The position numbers and the translations under genes were made by a program. DNA of 64,000 bases from Chitinophagaceae bacterium (lineage in GTDB: Bacteria > Bacteroidota > Bacteroidia > Chitinophagales > Chitinophagaceae), in the NCBI GenBank assembly GCA_016710935.1, contig JADJTY010000003.1:1-64000 (forward strand), in the 5' to 3' direction. Under the pieces are notes generated by a model that was given only the letters and a program-made list of their open reading frames with translations, was not told where the DNA came from and ran no database searches. Shown piece after piece: positions 34,960-44,531 of the stretch (positions within the stretch are counted from its first letter, which is position 1; every line of letters begins with the position of its first letter).

Positions 34960-37900
34960 TTAGAAACTGGCTTTTAAACCAAAACTTAATCCAATAGGGG
35001 TTGGTGCATTTCCTAAATCCATTCCATATCCACCCACGCCCAATGTACCTGGGTTGTTGGCGTTAATGGATGGGTCGGCACCTCTGTAATTGGTAAAAAG
35101 AACCAGGTCGTTTCCTGTAATGAAAAAGCTCATTGCTTTTAAATACTTAACACGTTTGGTAAGTTTTTCAGGAAACCTGTAATTTATAGTGATATCTCTT
35201 AACCTGAACCAGTTTACATCTTTTCAATAAACTCTTCATCGGGCATCGTGGTATAATAGGTGCTCAGGAAATTTGGAATAATTACAATGGTATTTTTTGT
35301 TGGGTTATTGGTATTTTGTAAACCGTCATTCAAAACACCATCAACTATAATCGCATTGTTGCGGTTTGCAGTTCTGGCGCTTTTGCCAATACGGGTTAAA
35401 ACCTGGTCTGTTCCGTTATAAATATCTCCACCTACTTTTAAATCCCATAAAAAGCTTAGGGTCCAGTTTTTATACCTGAAAGTGTTTAAAGTTCCGAGCG
35501 TAAAATCAGGGTTCCTGTCGGCAATAAGCTGGTTGCCACCGTTAAACAAAGGTAAACCGGTACCGGCATTAATCAGTATTTGTCCGGCCGGGTTACGCTG
35601 ATAAGTTGAACCGGTAATGGTACCTGTTGAAAAACCTCTTATTAATCCACCTCTTACGTTGGAAATGTACGTATCTGAATTGTAATAATCGTTCAAAGGA
35701 CCGATTGATTCAGGCAGCGTTAACACCTTACTCCACATGTGTGAGAAGTTGAAATTAATATTCCAGTTAAAATTCTTCCTTTTAACCGGGGTTAAATTCA
35801 AAGTTAGCTCTACTCCTTCATTGCGTAAAGAAGCAGCATTGGTGGTGTTTAAAACAGCAGTGGTTGCATAACTGGCCCTGAAACCCTGGCTTATTTGTTT
35901 GGTGTTAAGCGTATTATAATAAGCTGCATCCAGCGTTATCCTGCCGTTAAAAAATCTGATTTCGGTACCTACTTCATACGTTGATTGCCTTTCGGGAACC
36001 AGGTCGGGGTTATTGTTTGTAAAACTATATGTGAATGTGCCTCCAGGGGTTGTTGAACTGCTTTGATTAGGCACAAAAACCCGCTGGTTGGTATAAGGAT
36101 CATTCAGCCTGGCAGTATTTGCCAGTGAGGCTCTCAGTTTAAAATAGTCAATAATTTCCCCTTTTTTAAGTATCGGGAATATATCTGATACAATTAAACT
36201 CATGCTGGCACCTGGGTAATTGTAATTATTATTTTTAGGCGGAATAGGAGAGGCTTTTTCAAAACGTTGAGAGTAGGTAAGGAATACTACGTTTTTATAA
36301 CCTAATGACACTTCACCAAAATAAGCGATCTCTCTGAATATTTTTAAATTAGGTAAACCCTTGCTGGCTGCTCTTTGCAACCGTACCCTGGAACCGGGAG
36401 CTGTAAGATTGCTGTCGGTAGGGTTCCAGCTGTTAACAATGTTACCATATTTGTATATTTTGCCTCCAACAACTGAATCGGCAATGCCGTTGCCAACTAC
36501 AGCATATTGCTGTGTTTCAAAATCCTGCCACATGGTACCTACCAGCAACCGGCCACTAAAACCTTTCCATTCCTTTTTAGCACTAGCAGTTATGGTGTGG
36601 TTATATCCTTTATAAGTGGTATAATAATTTTCAAGTGTTCCTAAAGTACCGGCAGTAAGATAAAATGACTGTGGATGAATCATAATATATCCATCCGTTT
36701 TGTAGGTATCATATCCAAACCTGCCTGCAACATTCAGCCACTCAAAAGGCTTAATATCTATACCCATAGTTGCTATCCAGCGCCGGGTAATATCTCCCAT
36801 TATATTATTTTTTGTACTCCATACCGGGTTATCAAAATCTGCGTTGGGATTTGCATTAAACAAAGTGAGTTTAGCGCCATAGTCATCCTGGTATCTCTGT
36901 ATATCGTTATTTGCGGGCCACTGGTAAAGGCTCATTAAATAAGAAGAAGTGCCCTTTGTTGGCTTTTTATTATCAGCATAAGAATAAGCAACAGAGGGGG
37001 TAAGCGTAATGTACTTACCAATTTTAGTAGTATTGGAAATACGGCCCGAATACTTTTTATAAAAATTATTCGGAACCACACCACTATTGTTTAAATATTG
37101 CCCCGAAGCACGGAATCCTAAATTTTTTATTCCAAACTCCAAACCAAGGTTATGCGTTTGCGAAAAACCGGTTTCATAAAAATTGTTCACATTATCATAT
37201 AATTTCGTACCGGCTGGCCATTTAGGACCAAATGATGTAAATGATCCGGTTGCCGTGGTGGATGTAAACGGTGTATTATTGCTGATCCCGGCACTGTATT
37301 CATTATTTACATCGGCAAACCTTGTTAATTTCTGCATACGAAAATTATTGTCGTATGTAACTGCTATCTTTTTACCGGTAAGTTTTGCTCTTTTGGTAGT
37401 AATTACAATGGCACCGGAACTTGCCTGGCTGCCATAAAGTGCCGTTGCTTCGGGCCCTTTTAGTATGGTGTAAGATTCTATATCGTTCGGGTTCAGATCA
37501 GCAATACGGTTTGTATTGTCTATATTCCTGTTGTTACCATCACTGGCAAGACCAACACCACTGCCTCCCTGGGAATTAGAGTTGAATGTGGTATTATCAA
37601 CAATAATTCCGTCTATAATGAATAAAGGCTGGTTAGTGCCTGATAAGGTATTAAAGCCTCTTAAAATAATACCGGAAGAAGCACCGGCAGTTCCTGTTGT
37701 AGGTGTTACACTGAGGCCTGCAACCCTTCCCTGCAAACCATTGATGAAATTTTCTCTTTGCGTTTCTGCCACTTCAGATCCTTTAATCGTTTGAATAGCA
37801 TAACCCAGTTCCCTTGGTGCTTTTTTAATGTCCATGGCAGTTACAACAACTTCATCCATGGTGCCATCTTTTGCAACCATATTAACAGTAACATTGCCAC

Positions 37901-38159
37901 CACTTTTTACTTTGGTTTGCTGGCTGCCGAAATTAACGGAACTGATCACCAGTACATCACCGGCTTTGGCATCGATCGTAAAGTTTCCGTTTGCATCTGT
38001 TTTTGTTCCCGATTTAGCACCCTTTACAAGTACTGTAGCACCCACAACGGGCTGTCCCTTTTCATCCAGTACCCGGCCTGTAACCGGTGCCTGTGCCTGT
38101 GCTAATAAAGGGCCCATGAAAAACAGAATAGCAATCAATCTGTTTGTAAATTTTCTCAT
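34960..38159 (-). CDS. SusC/RagA family TonB-linked outer membrane protein, frameshift near C-terminus
   Basis: The receptor half of the SusCD pair. It has a signal peptide (1-22), CarboxypepD_reg-like domain (VTGRVLDEKGQPVVGATVLV, about 26-45), the plug with GLQGRVAGLSVTPTTGTAG and ILKGPEATALYGSQASSGAI, and a long barrel. The open frame ends at 35214 after EEFIEKM, before the last strands. Restoring one A in the run complementary to 35221-35224 reads EKDVNWFRLRDITINYRFP and continues to a stop at 34960-34962 with the normal last strand LSFGLKASF, giving 1066 residues. Downstream of a DeoR regulator by 47 bases and upstream of susD. Confidence 0.94.
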
Positions 38160-38206
38160 ATAAGTCGTGTTTTGTTTGTTTAAAAAAAGTTCTATTAAAA
38201 TTTAAT

Positions 38207-38956
38207 TTACATTACTGTTATTCCTGCAGCTACATAAGGTTGCAGCAGGGGATGTTCTTTTGGTAATTCGGTTATTAAAATATCAATCTTGTTCAAATTA
38301 CAAACCTTTACCGGTTGCATGGTATTTATCTTTTCAGAAATGGTAAGACAAACAACTTTTTGTGAAGCCTCAATCATCGATTGTTTGATCTGTACCACAT
38401 CCCAGTCGCTGTCGGTTATACCATGCTGCAGGTCAATGGCATTGATGCCCAGGAAACATAAGTCGGGTTTAAGGGTATTAATTTTGGCAATGGCGTGAGT
38501 GCCCAGTGTAATTTTTGAGTTCTTTGATAATTTATCGCCGATCACAATCACTTCAATCAATGGGTGGTGCATATATTCAACAATAGCCGGTATACTGCCC
38601 GAAATAAAGGTTGCAGATAGATTTACCGGTAATGATCTGGCCATTTCAATGATGGTTGTACCTCCTCCTGTTAATACAAACATGCCATCTTTTATAAGAC
38701 GGGCCGCTTTTTCGCCAATGATTCTTTTACTGTCCTGCGAATAAATTTTTTTAGAAGGGTAGGTGATATCGTTAAATGCATGGGATAATGCGCCACCATG
38801 AACTTTTATTAATTTACCTTTTTCGTTCAGTTCCTGCAGGTCCCTGCGGATAGTGTCTTCCGAAACATCAATTTCGAAACTTAAGGTATTTGACAATACT
38901 TTATTATGCAGATTTACCTGGTGTACAATGTACGCCTGTCTTTCTCTTTTGAGCAT
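38207..38956 (-). CDS. DeoR/GlpR family transcriptional regulator
   Basis: A 249-residue regulator: N-terminal winged HTH with LSNTLSFEIDVSEDTIRRDL and LNEKGKLIKVHGGAL (about 20-60), C-terminal DeoR sensor domain that binds phosphorylated sugars (FVLTGGGTTIIEMARSLP, CFLGINAIDLQHGITDSD, KVVCLTISEKIN). It precedes the SusCD-DUF4397 genes on the same strand with a 47-base gap, so it may control and be cotranscribed with them. An inverted repeat at 39023-39039 is a candidate autoregulatory operator. The sensor domain suggests a sugar-phosphate or related effector. Confidence 0.93.
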   Translation of the reverse strand: MLKRERQAYIVHQVNLHNKVLSNTLSFEIDVSEDTIRRDLQELNEKGKLIKVHGGALSHAFNDITYPSKKIYSQDSKRIIGEKAARLIKDGMFVLTGGGTTIIEMARSLPVNLSATFISGSIPAIVEYMHHPLIEVIVIGDKLSKNSKITLGTHAIAKINTLKPDLCFLGINAIDLQHGITDSDWDVVQIKQSMIEASQKVVCLTISEKINTMQPVKVCNLNKIDILITELPKEHPLLQPYVAAGITVM

Positions 38957-39022
38957 TAGTTAGTTATTCAATATCAAAGTAGGATTTTAAATGCAGATAA
39001 CAGCATTTTTTTAATAAAAATA

Positions 39023-39039
39023 TTGCACATAGTGTGCAA
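39023..39039. promoter_or_regulatory. Candidate operator upstream of the DeoR regulator
   Basis: Perfect inverted repeat TTGCACA-TAG-TGTGCAA, 67 bases upstream of the regulator start, in the 145-base gap between the serine hydrolase start side and the regulator. The size and symmetry fit a dimeric HTH operator; binding is inferred from position only. Confidence 0.5.
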
Positions 39040-39101
39040 AAACCTGCAAAACCGGCATGGTTTAATGTAAGAAGAGGCTGATTGCAACATTATTACAGTA
39101 T

Positions 39102-40418
39102 TTATGTACGCACCCTCTTTTTATTTGGTAACCGCTTTATTGGTTTTTTAAAGTTTTGTATGGGAGTGCTGTCATTTTTTAATAACGGCAATTCTGATTT
39201 AAGCGAATCCTTAATAACCACATTGTCTTCTTCATCGGTGGGGAAATAATAATTACCAAAAATGGCAGTAAGTACTTTGGCTTTATAAACAGCCCGGGTG
39301 AATTTACTGCCAATTACAATGATGGTTGCCTTTTCTTTAAGTAAGCGTATAAAAGTTGCATTACTGCCATGCCACCAGCCGTTGTGGTAAATGATCTTGT
39401 TTCCGTCGGGTAGCAAATTCATACGCCAGCCCAGGCCATAATTTCGCTGGCCGGGCTTTTCGTTGCTATAGGGTAAATAAGCCTGCTCAAGTGATTGTGG
39501 TGTAAAAATTAAATTGGAAGATAAGGCCCGGTCCCAGGTAAGCAGGTCACGGGGAGTGGTATAGATATTTTTATCTCCATAAACCTGGTCAAGAAAATTA
39601 AATGCCTCCGGTACGCCCCGCCAGTTGTAGCTGGGTAAGGCAGTTAAGGTATCGGCTAAAGAAAAGACAAAAGTATTTTTCATTTGCAGGGGAATGAAAA
39701 AAGTCTTTTTCAGGTATGCGGCATAGGTAGATCCCGTAATTTTTTCTATCAATAAAGCCAATAATGCATAATTGGTATTGCAGTAGGAGAAATGTAAACC
39801 CGGTGATGCAATATCCGTTAGTGCTGCTTTTTGGGTAATTAAAAAATTAAGGACATCTTCATTTTTTACAAAACGGGTTTTATCCCATCCCAGTTTCTCC
39901 ATAAAATAATTATAGTTGGGTAAGCCGCTGCGGTGGCTTAAAAGTGTGCGGATGGTTACACCGGGATAATTAAATGCCGGAAAATATTTGCTGAACGCAT
40001 CATCAATATTCAGGCTGTCATCCTGCTGCAATTTTAAAACAGCCATTGCTGTAAAAGTTTTGGTAACAGAGGCAATGTGCATGGATGAATTTGCTGTAAT
40101 CGTATCCCTGCCCGGCAAATGACCGGTGCCGCTGTATTTTTCAAACACGATATTGCCATCTTTGGCAACCACCATTCCGCCATTGAAACCTTTAAGTTGT
40201 AAAACAGTATCGTACCAGGCCTGGCATTCGTTTTTTATCCTGTTGGCTTCTGCTGCAGATACCGGTACCGGCCCGGGAAGCTCAATTACGGGTAAACTGT
40301 CAGTATCATTCTTTTTGTTTTTCTTACCAGCGGGATTACAGGATGTATGCAGGAAAATGCAACCAGCCAGGTAAAGCAAAAAAGTAAATGAAAATGTTTT
40401 AGGCAATGCAGGCATCAT
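39102..40418 (-). CDS. Serine hydrolase, class C beta-lactamase/PBP4 family lipoprotein
   Basis: A 438-residue exported protein, probably a lipoprotein (Cys27, LHTSC). The class C beta-lactamase fold motifs are SVTK (Ser117-Lys120), the Tyr in FSYCNTNY (Y-x-N) near residue 210 and the late HxG-type motif YHNGWWHGSN. The family includes D-Ala-D-Ala peptidases, esterases and beta-lactamases; the role here is not determined, though peptidase or esterase is more likely than resistance. A Lys/Arg-rich C-terminal tail extends past the domain. Confidence 0.92.
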   Translation of the reverse strand: MMPALPKTFSFTFLLYLAGCIFLHTSCNPAGKKNKKNDTDSLPVIELPGPVPVSAAEANRIKNECQAWYDTVLQLKGFNGGMVVAKDGNIVFEKYSGTGHLPGRDTITANSSMHIASVTKTFTAMAVLKLQQDDSLNIDDAFSKYFPAFNYPGVTIRTLLSHRSGLPNYNYFMEKLGWDKTRFVKNEDVLNFLITQKAALTDIASPGLHFSYCNTNYALLALLIEKITGSTYAAYLKKTFFIPLQMKNTFVFSLADTLTALPSYNWRGVPEAFNFLDQVYGDKNIYTTPRDLLTWDRALSSNLIFTPQSLEQAYLPYSNEKPGQRNYGLGWRMNLLPDGNKIIYHNGWWHGSNATFIRLLKEKATIIVIGSKFTRAVYKAKVLTAIFGNYYFPTDEEDNVVIKDSLKSELPLLKNDSTPIQNFKKPIKRLPNKKRVRT

Positions 40419-40441
40419 AATTTTTTACGGTTCAGATAGAA

Positions 40442-40449
40442 TATATTTG
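40442..40449 (+). promoter_or_regulatory. -7 promoter element for serA
   Basis: TATATTTG fits TAnnTTTG, 22 bases before the serA ATG; -33 element not clear. Confidence 0.5.
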
Positions 40450-40471
40450 TGCAAAATACGCAGTAATCATC

Positions 40472-41710
40472 ATGGCCGAAAAAAAAATAACCAGTTATCC
40501 CAAAGAAAAAATAAACATTCTCTTTTTAGAAAATATAAGTGACGTTGCGGTTACAAATTTTCATGCGGCCGGGTATACCCATGTGAAGAAGATTAATGGG
40601 GCATTATCCGAAGCTGAACTGATAACTGCCATAAAAGATGTTCACCTGCTGGGCATTCGCAGTAAAACGCAGATAACAAAAAAAATACTGGATGCTGCAC
40701 AAAAATTACAGGCAATTGGTTGTTTTTGTATTGGCGTTAACCAGGTAGATCTAAAAACGGCAACAAAAAACGGGGTGGCTGTTTTTAATGCACCATACAG
40801 CAACACACGCAGTGTAGCCGAACTGGTGATCGGCGCTTCTATAATCCTCATCAGAAAAATCATTGATAAAAACAAAGCTGCACATGAGGGCATCTGGTTA
40901 AAAGAAGCCAGCGGCAGTTATGAACTAAGGGGTAAAACCCTGGGCATTATTGGCTATGGTAATATTGGAAAGCAGGTAAGTGTGCTTGCCGAAAGCCTGG
41001 GTATGAAAGTTATTTTTTATGATGTAGAAACCAGGCTGCCATTGGGCAATGCCGAAAAAAAGAAAAGCCTTAAAGAAGTTACTGCGCATGCAGATATTGT
41101 AACCCTGCATGTACCCGAACTGGAAAGCACAAAAAATCTCATCAATAAGAAAGCACTTGCCGGTTTTAAAAAAGGAAGCATATTAATAAACTATGCCAGG
41201 GGAGAAGTGGTAGACCTGGATGCCTTGCGCAAAGCACTGCTTGATGGAAGTATCGGTGGAGCGGCTGTAGATGTTTTTCCGGTAGAGCCTGAAAAGAACG
41301 GCGATCATTTTTCATCACCATTACAGGGGCTGAGCAATGTGTTGCTTACTCCTCATATTGGAGGCAGTACACAGGAGGCTCAACTTAATATCGGTGATGA
41401 TGTTAGCAGCAAATTGTCGAACTATCTCGAAAAGGGCAGCAGCATTGGCTCACACAGTATTCCTGAACTGGCGCTGCCACCGCAGGAAGGAACACACCGC
41501 ATTTTGCATATACACCATAATGTGCCCGGCGTACTTTCGGAAATTAATACACAGCTAAGCAAGCACAGGATCAATATACTCGGGCAATACCTTAAAACCA
41601 ATGATACGATTGGTTATGTGGTTTTGGATGTAAATAAGAACCTGAGTAAAAATGCTACGGATTTTTTACGGAAGGTTAAGGGGACCATTAAAGTGAGGAT
41701 GTTGTATTAA
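40472..41710 (+). CDS. serA: D-3-phosphoglycerate dehydrogenase
   Basis: SerA oxidises 3-phosphoglycerate, the first step of serine synthesis, with NAD+. The 412 residues are the usual length with ACT domain. The Rossmann motif GIIGYGNIGKQV (about 154-165), the substrate Arg in INYARGEVVDLDAL, the catalytic His in LLTPHIGGSTQEAQ and a C-terminal ACT domain (VPGVLSEINTQLSKHRINI) that usually binds serine for feedback inhibition are present. The stop is followed directly by a CCCCCTCCG repeat. Confidence 0.96.
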   Translation: MAEKKITSYPKEKINILFLENISDVAVTNFHAAGYTHVKKINGALSEAELITAIKDVHLLGIRSKTQITKKILDAAQKLQAIGCFCIGVNQVDLKTATKNGVAVFNAPYSNTRSVAELVIGASIILIRKIIDKNKAAHEGIWLKEASGSYELRGKTLGIIGYGNIGKQVSVLAESLGMKVIFYDVETRLPLGNAEKKKSLKEVTAHADIVTLHVPELESTKNLINKKALAGFKKGSILINYARGEVVDLDALRKALLDGSIGGAAVDVFPVEPEKNGDHFSSPLQGLSNVLLTPHIGGSTQEAQLNIGDDVSSKLSNYLEKGSSIGSHSIPELALPPQEGTHRILHIHHNVPGVLSEINTQLSKHRINILGQYLKTNDTIGYVVLDVNKNLSKNATDFLRKVKGTIKVRMLY

Positions 41711-41866
41711 AAACCCCCTCCGAACTTCGTTCTTTCTCTTTCAGAGAACCTGAATGGGGAACCCTGGACTCTGCGAACTTGAAAAGCCTATGCTTTTTCA
41801 TAACCCCCAAATAATCTTCCAATTTGTTAACTCCTATCATTTGACTGGAAAGAAATTTGTTTTTAA

Positions 41867-41888
41867 ATTTTCAATATTTATTGAAAAT
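41867..41888. promoter_or_regulatory. Candidate operator of the NADH dehydrogenase gene
   Basis: Perfect 10-bp inverted repeat ATTTTCAATA-TT-TATTGAAAAT, ending 4 bases before the -7 element TACCTTTG (41893-41900). A repressor or activator bound here would cover the -33 region. Confidence 0.5.
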
Positions 41889-41892
41889 ACTG

Positions 41893-41900
41893 TACCTTTG
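41893..41900 (+). promoter_or_regulatory. -7 promoter element for the NADH dehydrogenase gene
   Basis: TACCTTTG is an exact TAnnTTTG; a TTTG -33 element at the expected distance is missing and replaced by the inverted repeat at 41867-41888. Confidence 0.55.
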
Positions 41901-41987
41901 TGTTGGAGAAAAAGGAAGAAATTACAAATTATCATGCTCTAAAGTTTCCCGACTGTGTCGGGACGGAGGGGGTTTAAAATTCTACAC

Positions 41988-43262
41988 ATGAAACTCATTA
42001 TAATCGGGGGAGGTTTTGGAGGCCTGCGCCTTGCCCGTAAACTCAGTAATAAGCCGGGTTTTGAAATTACCTTGATTGACCGGTTTAATTACCACCAGTT
42101 TCAACCCTTATTTTACCAGGTGGCCACAGCCGGGTTAGATGCCAGTAATATTTCCTTTCCGCTACGTAAGGTCTTTCATGCAAGTAAGAATGTGCGTTTC
42201 AGAATGGCAGCGGTACAAAAATTACTAACGGCTGAAAGAAAAGTGGTTACTGATATTGGTGATTTTGATTACGATGTGTTGGTGATTGCAACCGGTGCCG
42301 ATACCAACTTTTTCGGCAACCAGCAATTGATGGATAATGCCTTTCCGATGAAGAGTACCGTTGAAGCATTGCAACTACGTCACCGGTTGTTGCACAATTT
42401 TGAAGATGCATTAAATGTGCAGTCTGAACTTGAATTGCAGCGCCTGATGAATATAGTAATTGTTGGAGCAGGTCCAACGGGTGTAGAGTTAAGTGGCGCC
42501 ATCGCTGATATGAAGCGCTTTGTATTGCCGAAAGATTATCCCGAACTGGACTTTACAAAAATGAAGATTTATCTGCTGGAAGGCACCGGTAAAACGCTGG
42601 CAGCCATGAGTGAAAAATCCAGCATACAGTCGCAACAGTATTTAGAAAAATTAGGCGTTACCGTTTTAACAAATGCACTGCTTAAAAATTATGACGGAAA
42701 AACCGTAGAACTTCAAAACGGCGACAGGATTGAATCTGCCATGGTAATGTGGGCCGCAGGTATTAAAGGAAATGTGCCAGAAGGCATCAGTGCTGATTTA
42801 ATTGCCAGAGGTAACCGCATAAAAATAAACAGGCATTGCCAGGTAAATGGTTTTGAAAATATTTTTGCCATTGGTGATGTAGCTTTTATGGAAGAACCGG
42901 CCTGGCCAAACGGGCATCCGCAGGTAGCACCTGTTGCCATGCAAATGGCAGATATGATCGCCAATAATTTACGCAGACTGGAAATGAAAAGCGGCGTGAT
43001 GCATTGGTCGGAATTCGTTTACAACGATAAAGGTAGTATGGCTACCGTAGGGCGCCACCTGGCAGTGGTTGATATGCCTAAACCAAAACTGCATTTTGGG
43101 GGTTTATTGGCCTGGATGATCTGGATGGGACTGCACCTGATGTTGATACTGGGTGTAAAGAACCGTTTCTTTGTATTTAGCAACTGGCTGTACAATTATT
43201 TTACCTACGATCAGAATTTGCGCCTCATCTTTAAAGAATTTTACAGGGAACAAAAAAAATAA
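41988..43262 (+). CDS. ndh: Type II NADH dehydrogenase (NDH-2), FAD-dependent
   Basis: NDH-2 passes electrons from NADH to quinone without pumping protons. The ATG at 41988 puts the FAD motif IIIGGGFGGLRLARKL at the N-terminus (424 residues); the frame is open 33 bases further up but that part is repeat sequence. The second Rossmann motif IVIVGAGPTGVELSGAI lies near residues 156-172, the FAD-binding ENIFAIGDVA later, and a hydrophobic C-terminal region (LAWMIWMGLHLMLILGV) anchors the protein to the membrane. An inverted-repeat operator candidate lies upstream. The DUF2071 gene follows by 11 bases. Confidence 0.94.
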   Translation: MKLIIIGGGFGGLRLARKLSNKPGFEITLIDRFNYHQFQPLFYQVATAGLDASNISFPLRKVFHASKNVRFRMAAVQKLLTAERKVVTDIGDFDYDVLVIATGADTNFFGNQQLMDNAFPMKSTVEALQLRHRLLHNFEDALNVQSELELQRLMNIVIVGAGPTGVELSGAIADMKRFVLPKDYPELDFTKMKIYLLEGTGKTLAAMSEKSSIQSQQYLEKLGVTVLTNALLKNYDGKTVELQNGDRIESAMVMWAAGIKGNVPEGISADLIARGNRIKINRHCQVNGFENIFAIGDVAFMEEPAWPNGHPQVAPVAMQMADMIANNLRRLEMKSGVMHWSEFVYNDKGSMATVGRHLAVVDMPKPKLHFGGLLAWMIWMGLHLMLILGVKNRFFVFSNWLYNYFTYDQNLRLIFKEFYREQKK

Positions 43263-43273
43263 AACCATAAAAA

Positions 43274-43987
43274 ATGGCTACAAAGTTTTTAACGGCCACC
43301 TGGAAGAACCTGATCATGGCAAATTATGTTGTTGATCCGGCTTTGCTTGAACCATATCTTCCCAATAAAACAGAACTGGACCTGTTTAATGGCAATGCTT
43401 ACGTTAGTCTTGTTGGTTTTATGTTCATGAACACAAGAGTACTCGGATTTAAAATTCCTTTTCACGTGAATTTTGAAGAAGTGAACCTGCGGTTTTATGT
43501 GCGTTACAATGATAACGGTACCTGGAAACGCGGCACTGTTTTTATAAAAGAGATCGTTCCAAAGCCAGCCATCAGTTTTATTGCCAACACCGTGTATCAT
43601 GAAAAATATGATACAAAAAAAATGAAACATGTTGCCACAGAAACTGATAATGAACTTAGCCTGAGTTATCAGTGGAAACATAAAAATAAGTGGAACCGGA
43701 TTGAAGCAGCTGTTGAAAAACCAGCACAGGCAATGATCCAGGGCAGTGAAGAAGAGTTTATTGCAGAGCATTACTGGGGCTATTCCAGGTATAATGAAAC
43801 AACAACCTTTGAATACAATGTACAACACCCGGCGTGGAAAATATTCCCTGTAAAAAACTATTTGATCGATTGTGATTTTAAGGCGCTGTATGGAGACTCG
43901 TTTTCTAATTTAATAAACGCTACACCCAATTCAGTTTTTGTTGCCAAAGGTTCTGATGTATCTGTCCTTAAAAAAAGAAATTTATAA
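43274..43987 (+). CDS. DUF2071 (YqjF-like) family protein
   Basis: A 237-residue soluble protein with the DUF2071 layout: WKNLIMANYVVDPALLEPYL, read as the start LIMANYVVDP, then the block VGFMFMNTRVLGFKIP, VNLRFYVRYNDNGTWKRGTVF and a C-terminal segment ending SVFVAKGS. These acetoacetate-decarboxylase-fold proteins have no assigned role. It is 11 bases downstream of ndh, so cotranscription is likely. Confidence 0.9.
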   Translation: MATKFLTATWKNLIMANYVVDPALLEPYLPNKTELDLFNGNAYVSLVGFMFMNTRVLGFKIPFHVNFEEVNLRFYVRYNDNGTWKRGTVFIKEIVPKPAISFIANTVYHEKYDTKKMKHVATETDNELSLSYQWKHKNKWNRIEAAVEKPAQAMIQGSEEEFIAEHYWGYSRYNETTTFEYNVQHPAWKIFPVKNYLIDCDFKALYGDSFSNLINATPNSVFVAKGSDVSVLKKRNL

Positions 43988-44500
43988 TTTGCCGAGTTGT
44001 TTCAATACCTGCTGTGCCCGGCTTTTGAAACCAGTTGATTGATGCGGTAGCTGATCTTCAATAATTAATTTCAATTCGGGTTTGATTTCGGGATATTGTT
44101 CTGCAAGATTTCCTAATACGGACATAGAAAAAGCTTTAACGGCCAATGGTTCTTTGGGCGATTCCAGGCAGGTAAAACATAGGTCCATTATTTCGCCATG
44201 AAAAGCTTCGGGCAATTCAATATCCTGCATTAAACGGATGCTGTTGCGCTTAACCGCATCGTGCAGGTTTGGCTTTTTAAGATATGTTATCAATGCTTTC
44301 CAGTGTTTACTGATGAGCGACGGATGTACATCAACACAGTAGCTCATGGGCCAGGCACTTCTTTGCACAACCCGGTATTCATCATGTAAAAACAAGTTGA
44401 AGAGTTCATCAAAGCGTTGCTGGTTGCTGCCAACCCAGTGTACAATTTTTGTACACTGGGCTTTGGAATGTTCTTTTAATATTTCTGCTCTTAAATTCAC
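43982..44500 (-). CDS. HEAT-repeat-like helical protein
   Basis: A 172-residue, all-helical soluble protein with repeated helix pairs (RVVQRSAWPMSYCVDVHPSL, read as VVQRSAWPMSY, then AVKRNSIRLMQDI and LAVKAFSMSVLGNLAEQYPE), in the style of HEAT/Armadillo repeats. Conserved in Bacteroidota without known role. Its 3' end overlaps the DUF2071 gene by 6 bases (convergent), and its start is divergent from the kinase at 44532. Confidence 0.75.
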   Translation of the reverse strand: MNLRAEILKEHSKAQCTKIVHWVGSNQQRFDELFNLFLHDEYRVVQRSAWPMSYCVDVHPSLISKHWKALITYLKKPNLHDAVKRNSIRLMQDIELPEAFHGEIMDLCFTCLESPKEPLAVKAFSMSVLGNLAEQYPEIKPELKLIIEDQLPHQSTGFKSRAQQVLKQLGKL

Positions 44501-44531
44501 GTATTAAAATAATTACACGAATTTAGCAGAT

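Larger units (their letters stand above)
41708..41978. repeat. GC-rich repeat remnants between serA and the NADH dehydrogenase gene
   Basis: AACCCCCTCCGAA (from 41713) sits against the serA stop, and the hairpin TCCCGACTGTGTCGGGA (41947-41963) plus CGGAGGGGGTTTAAAA ends at 41980. The outer parts are inverted copies of the same CCCCCTCCG/CGGAGGGGG element seen at 15733-15760 and 52900-52928, enclosing about 220 bases without a gene except the promoter at 41893. Confidence 0.55.

Noticed and set aside
37758..38163. Antisense frames over the N-terminus of the SusC-like gene
   Set aside because: Shadow of the conserved carboxypeptidase-like and plug domains on the other strand.
41754..41942. Small frame of 62 residues between serA and ndh
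   Set aside because: Contains the ndh promoter and operator-like repeat; no start signal or family match.
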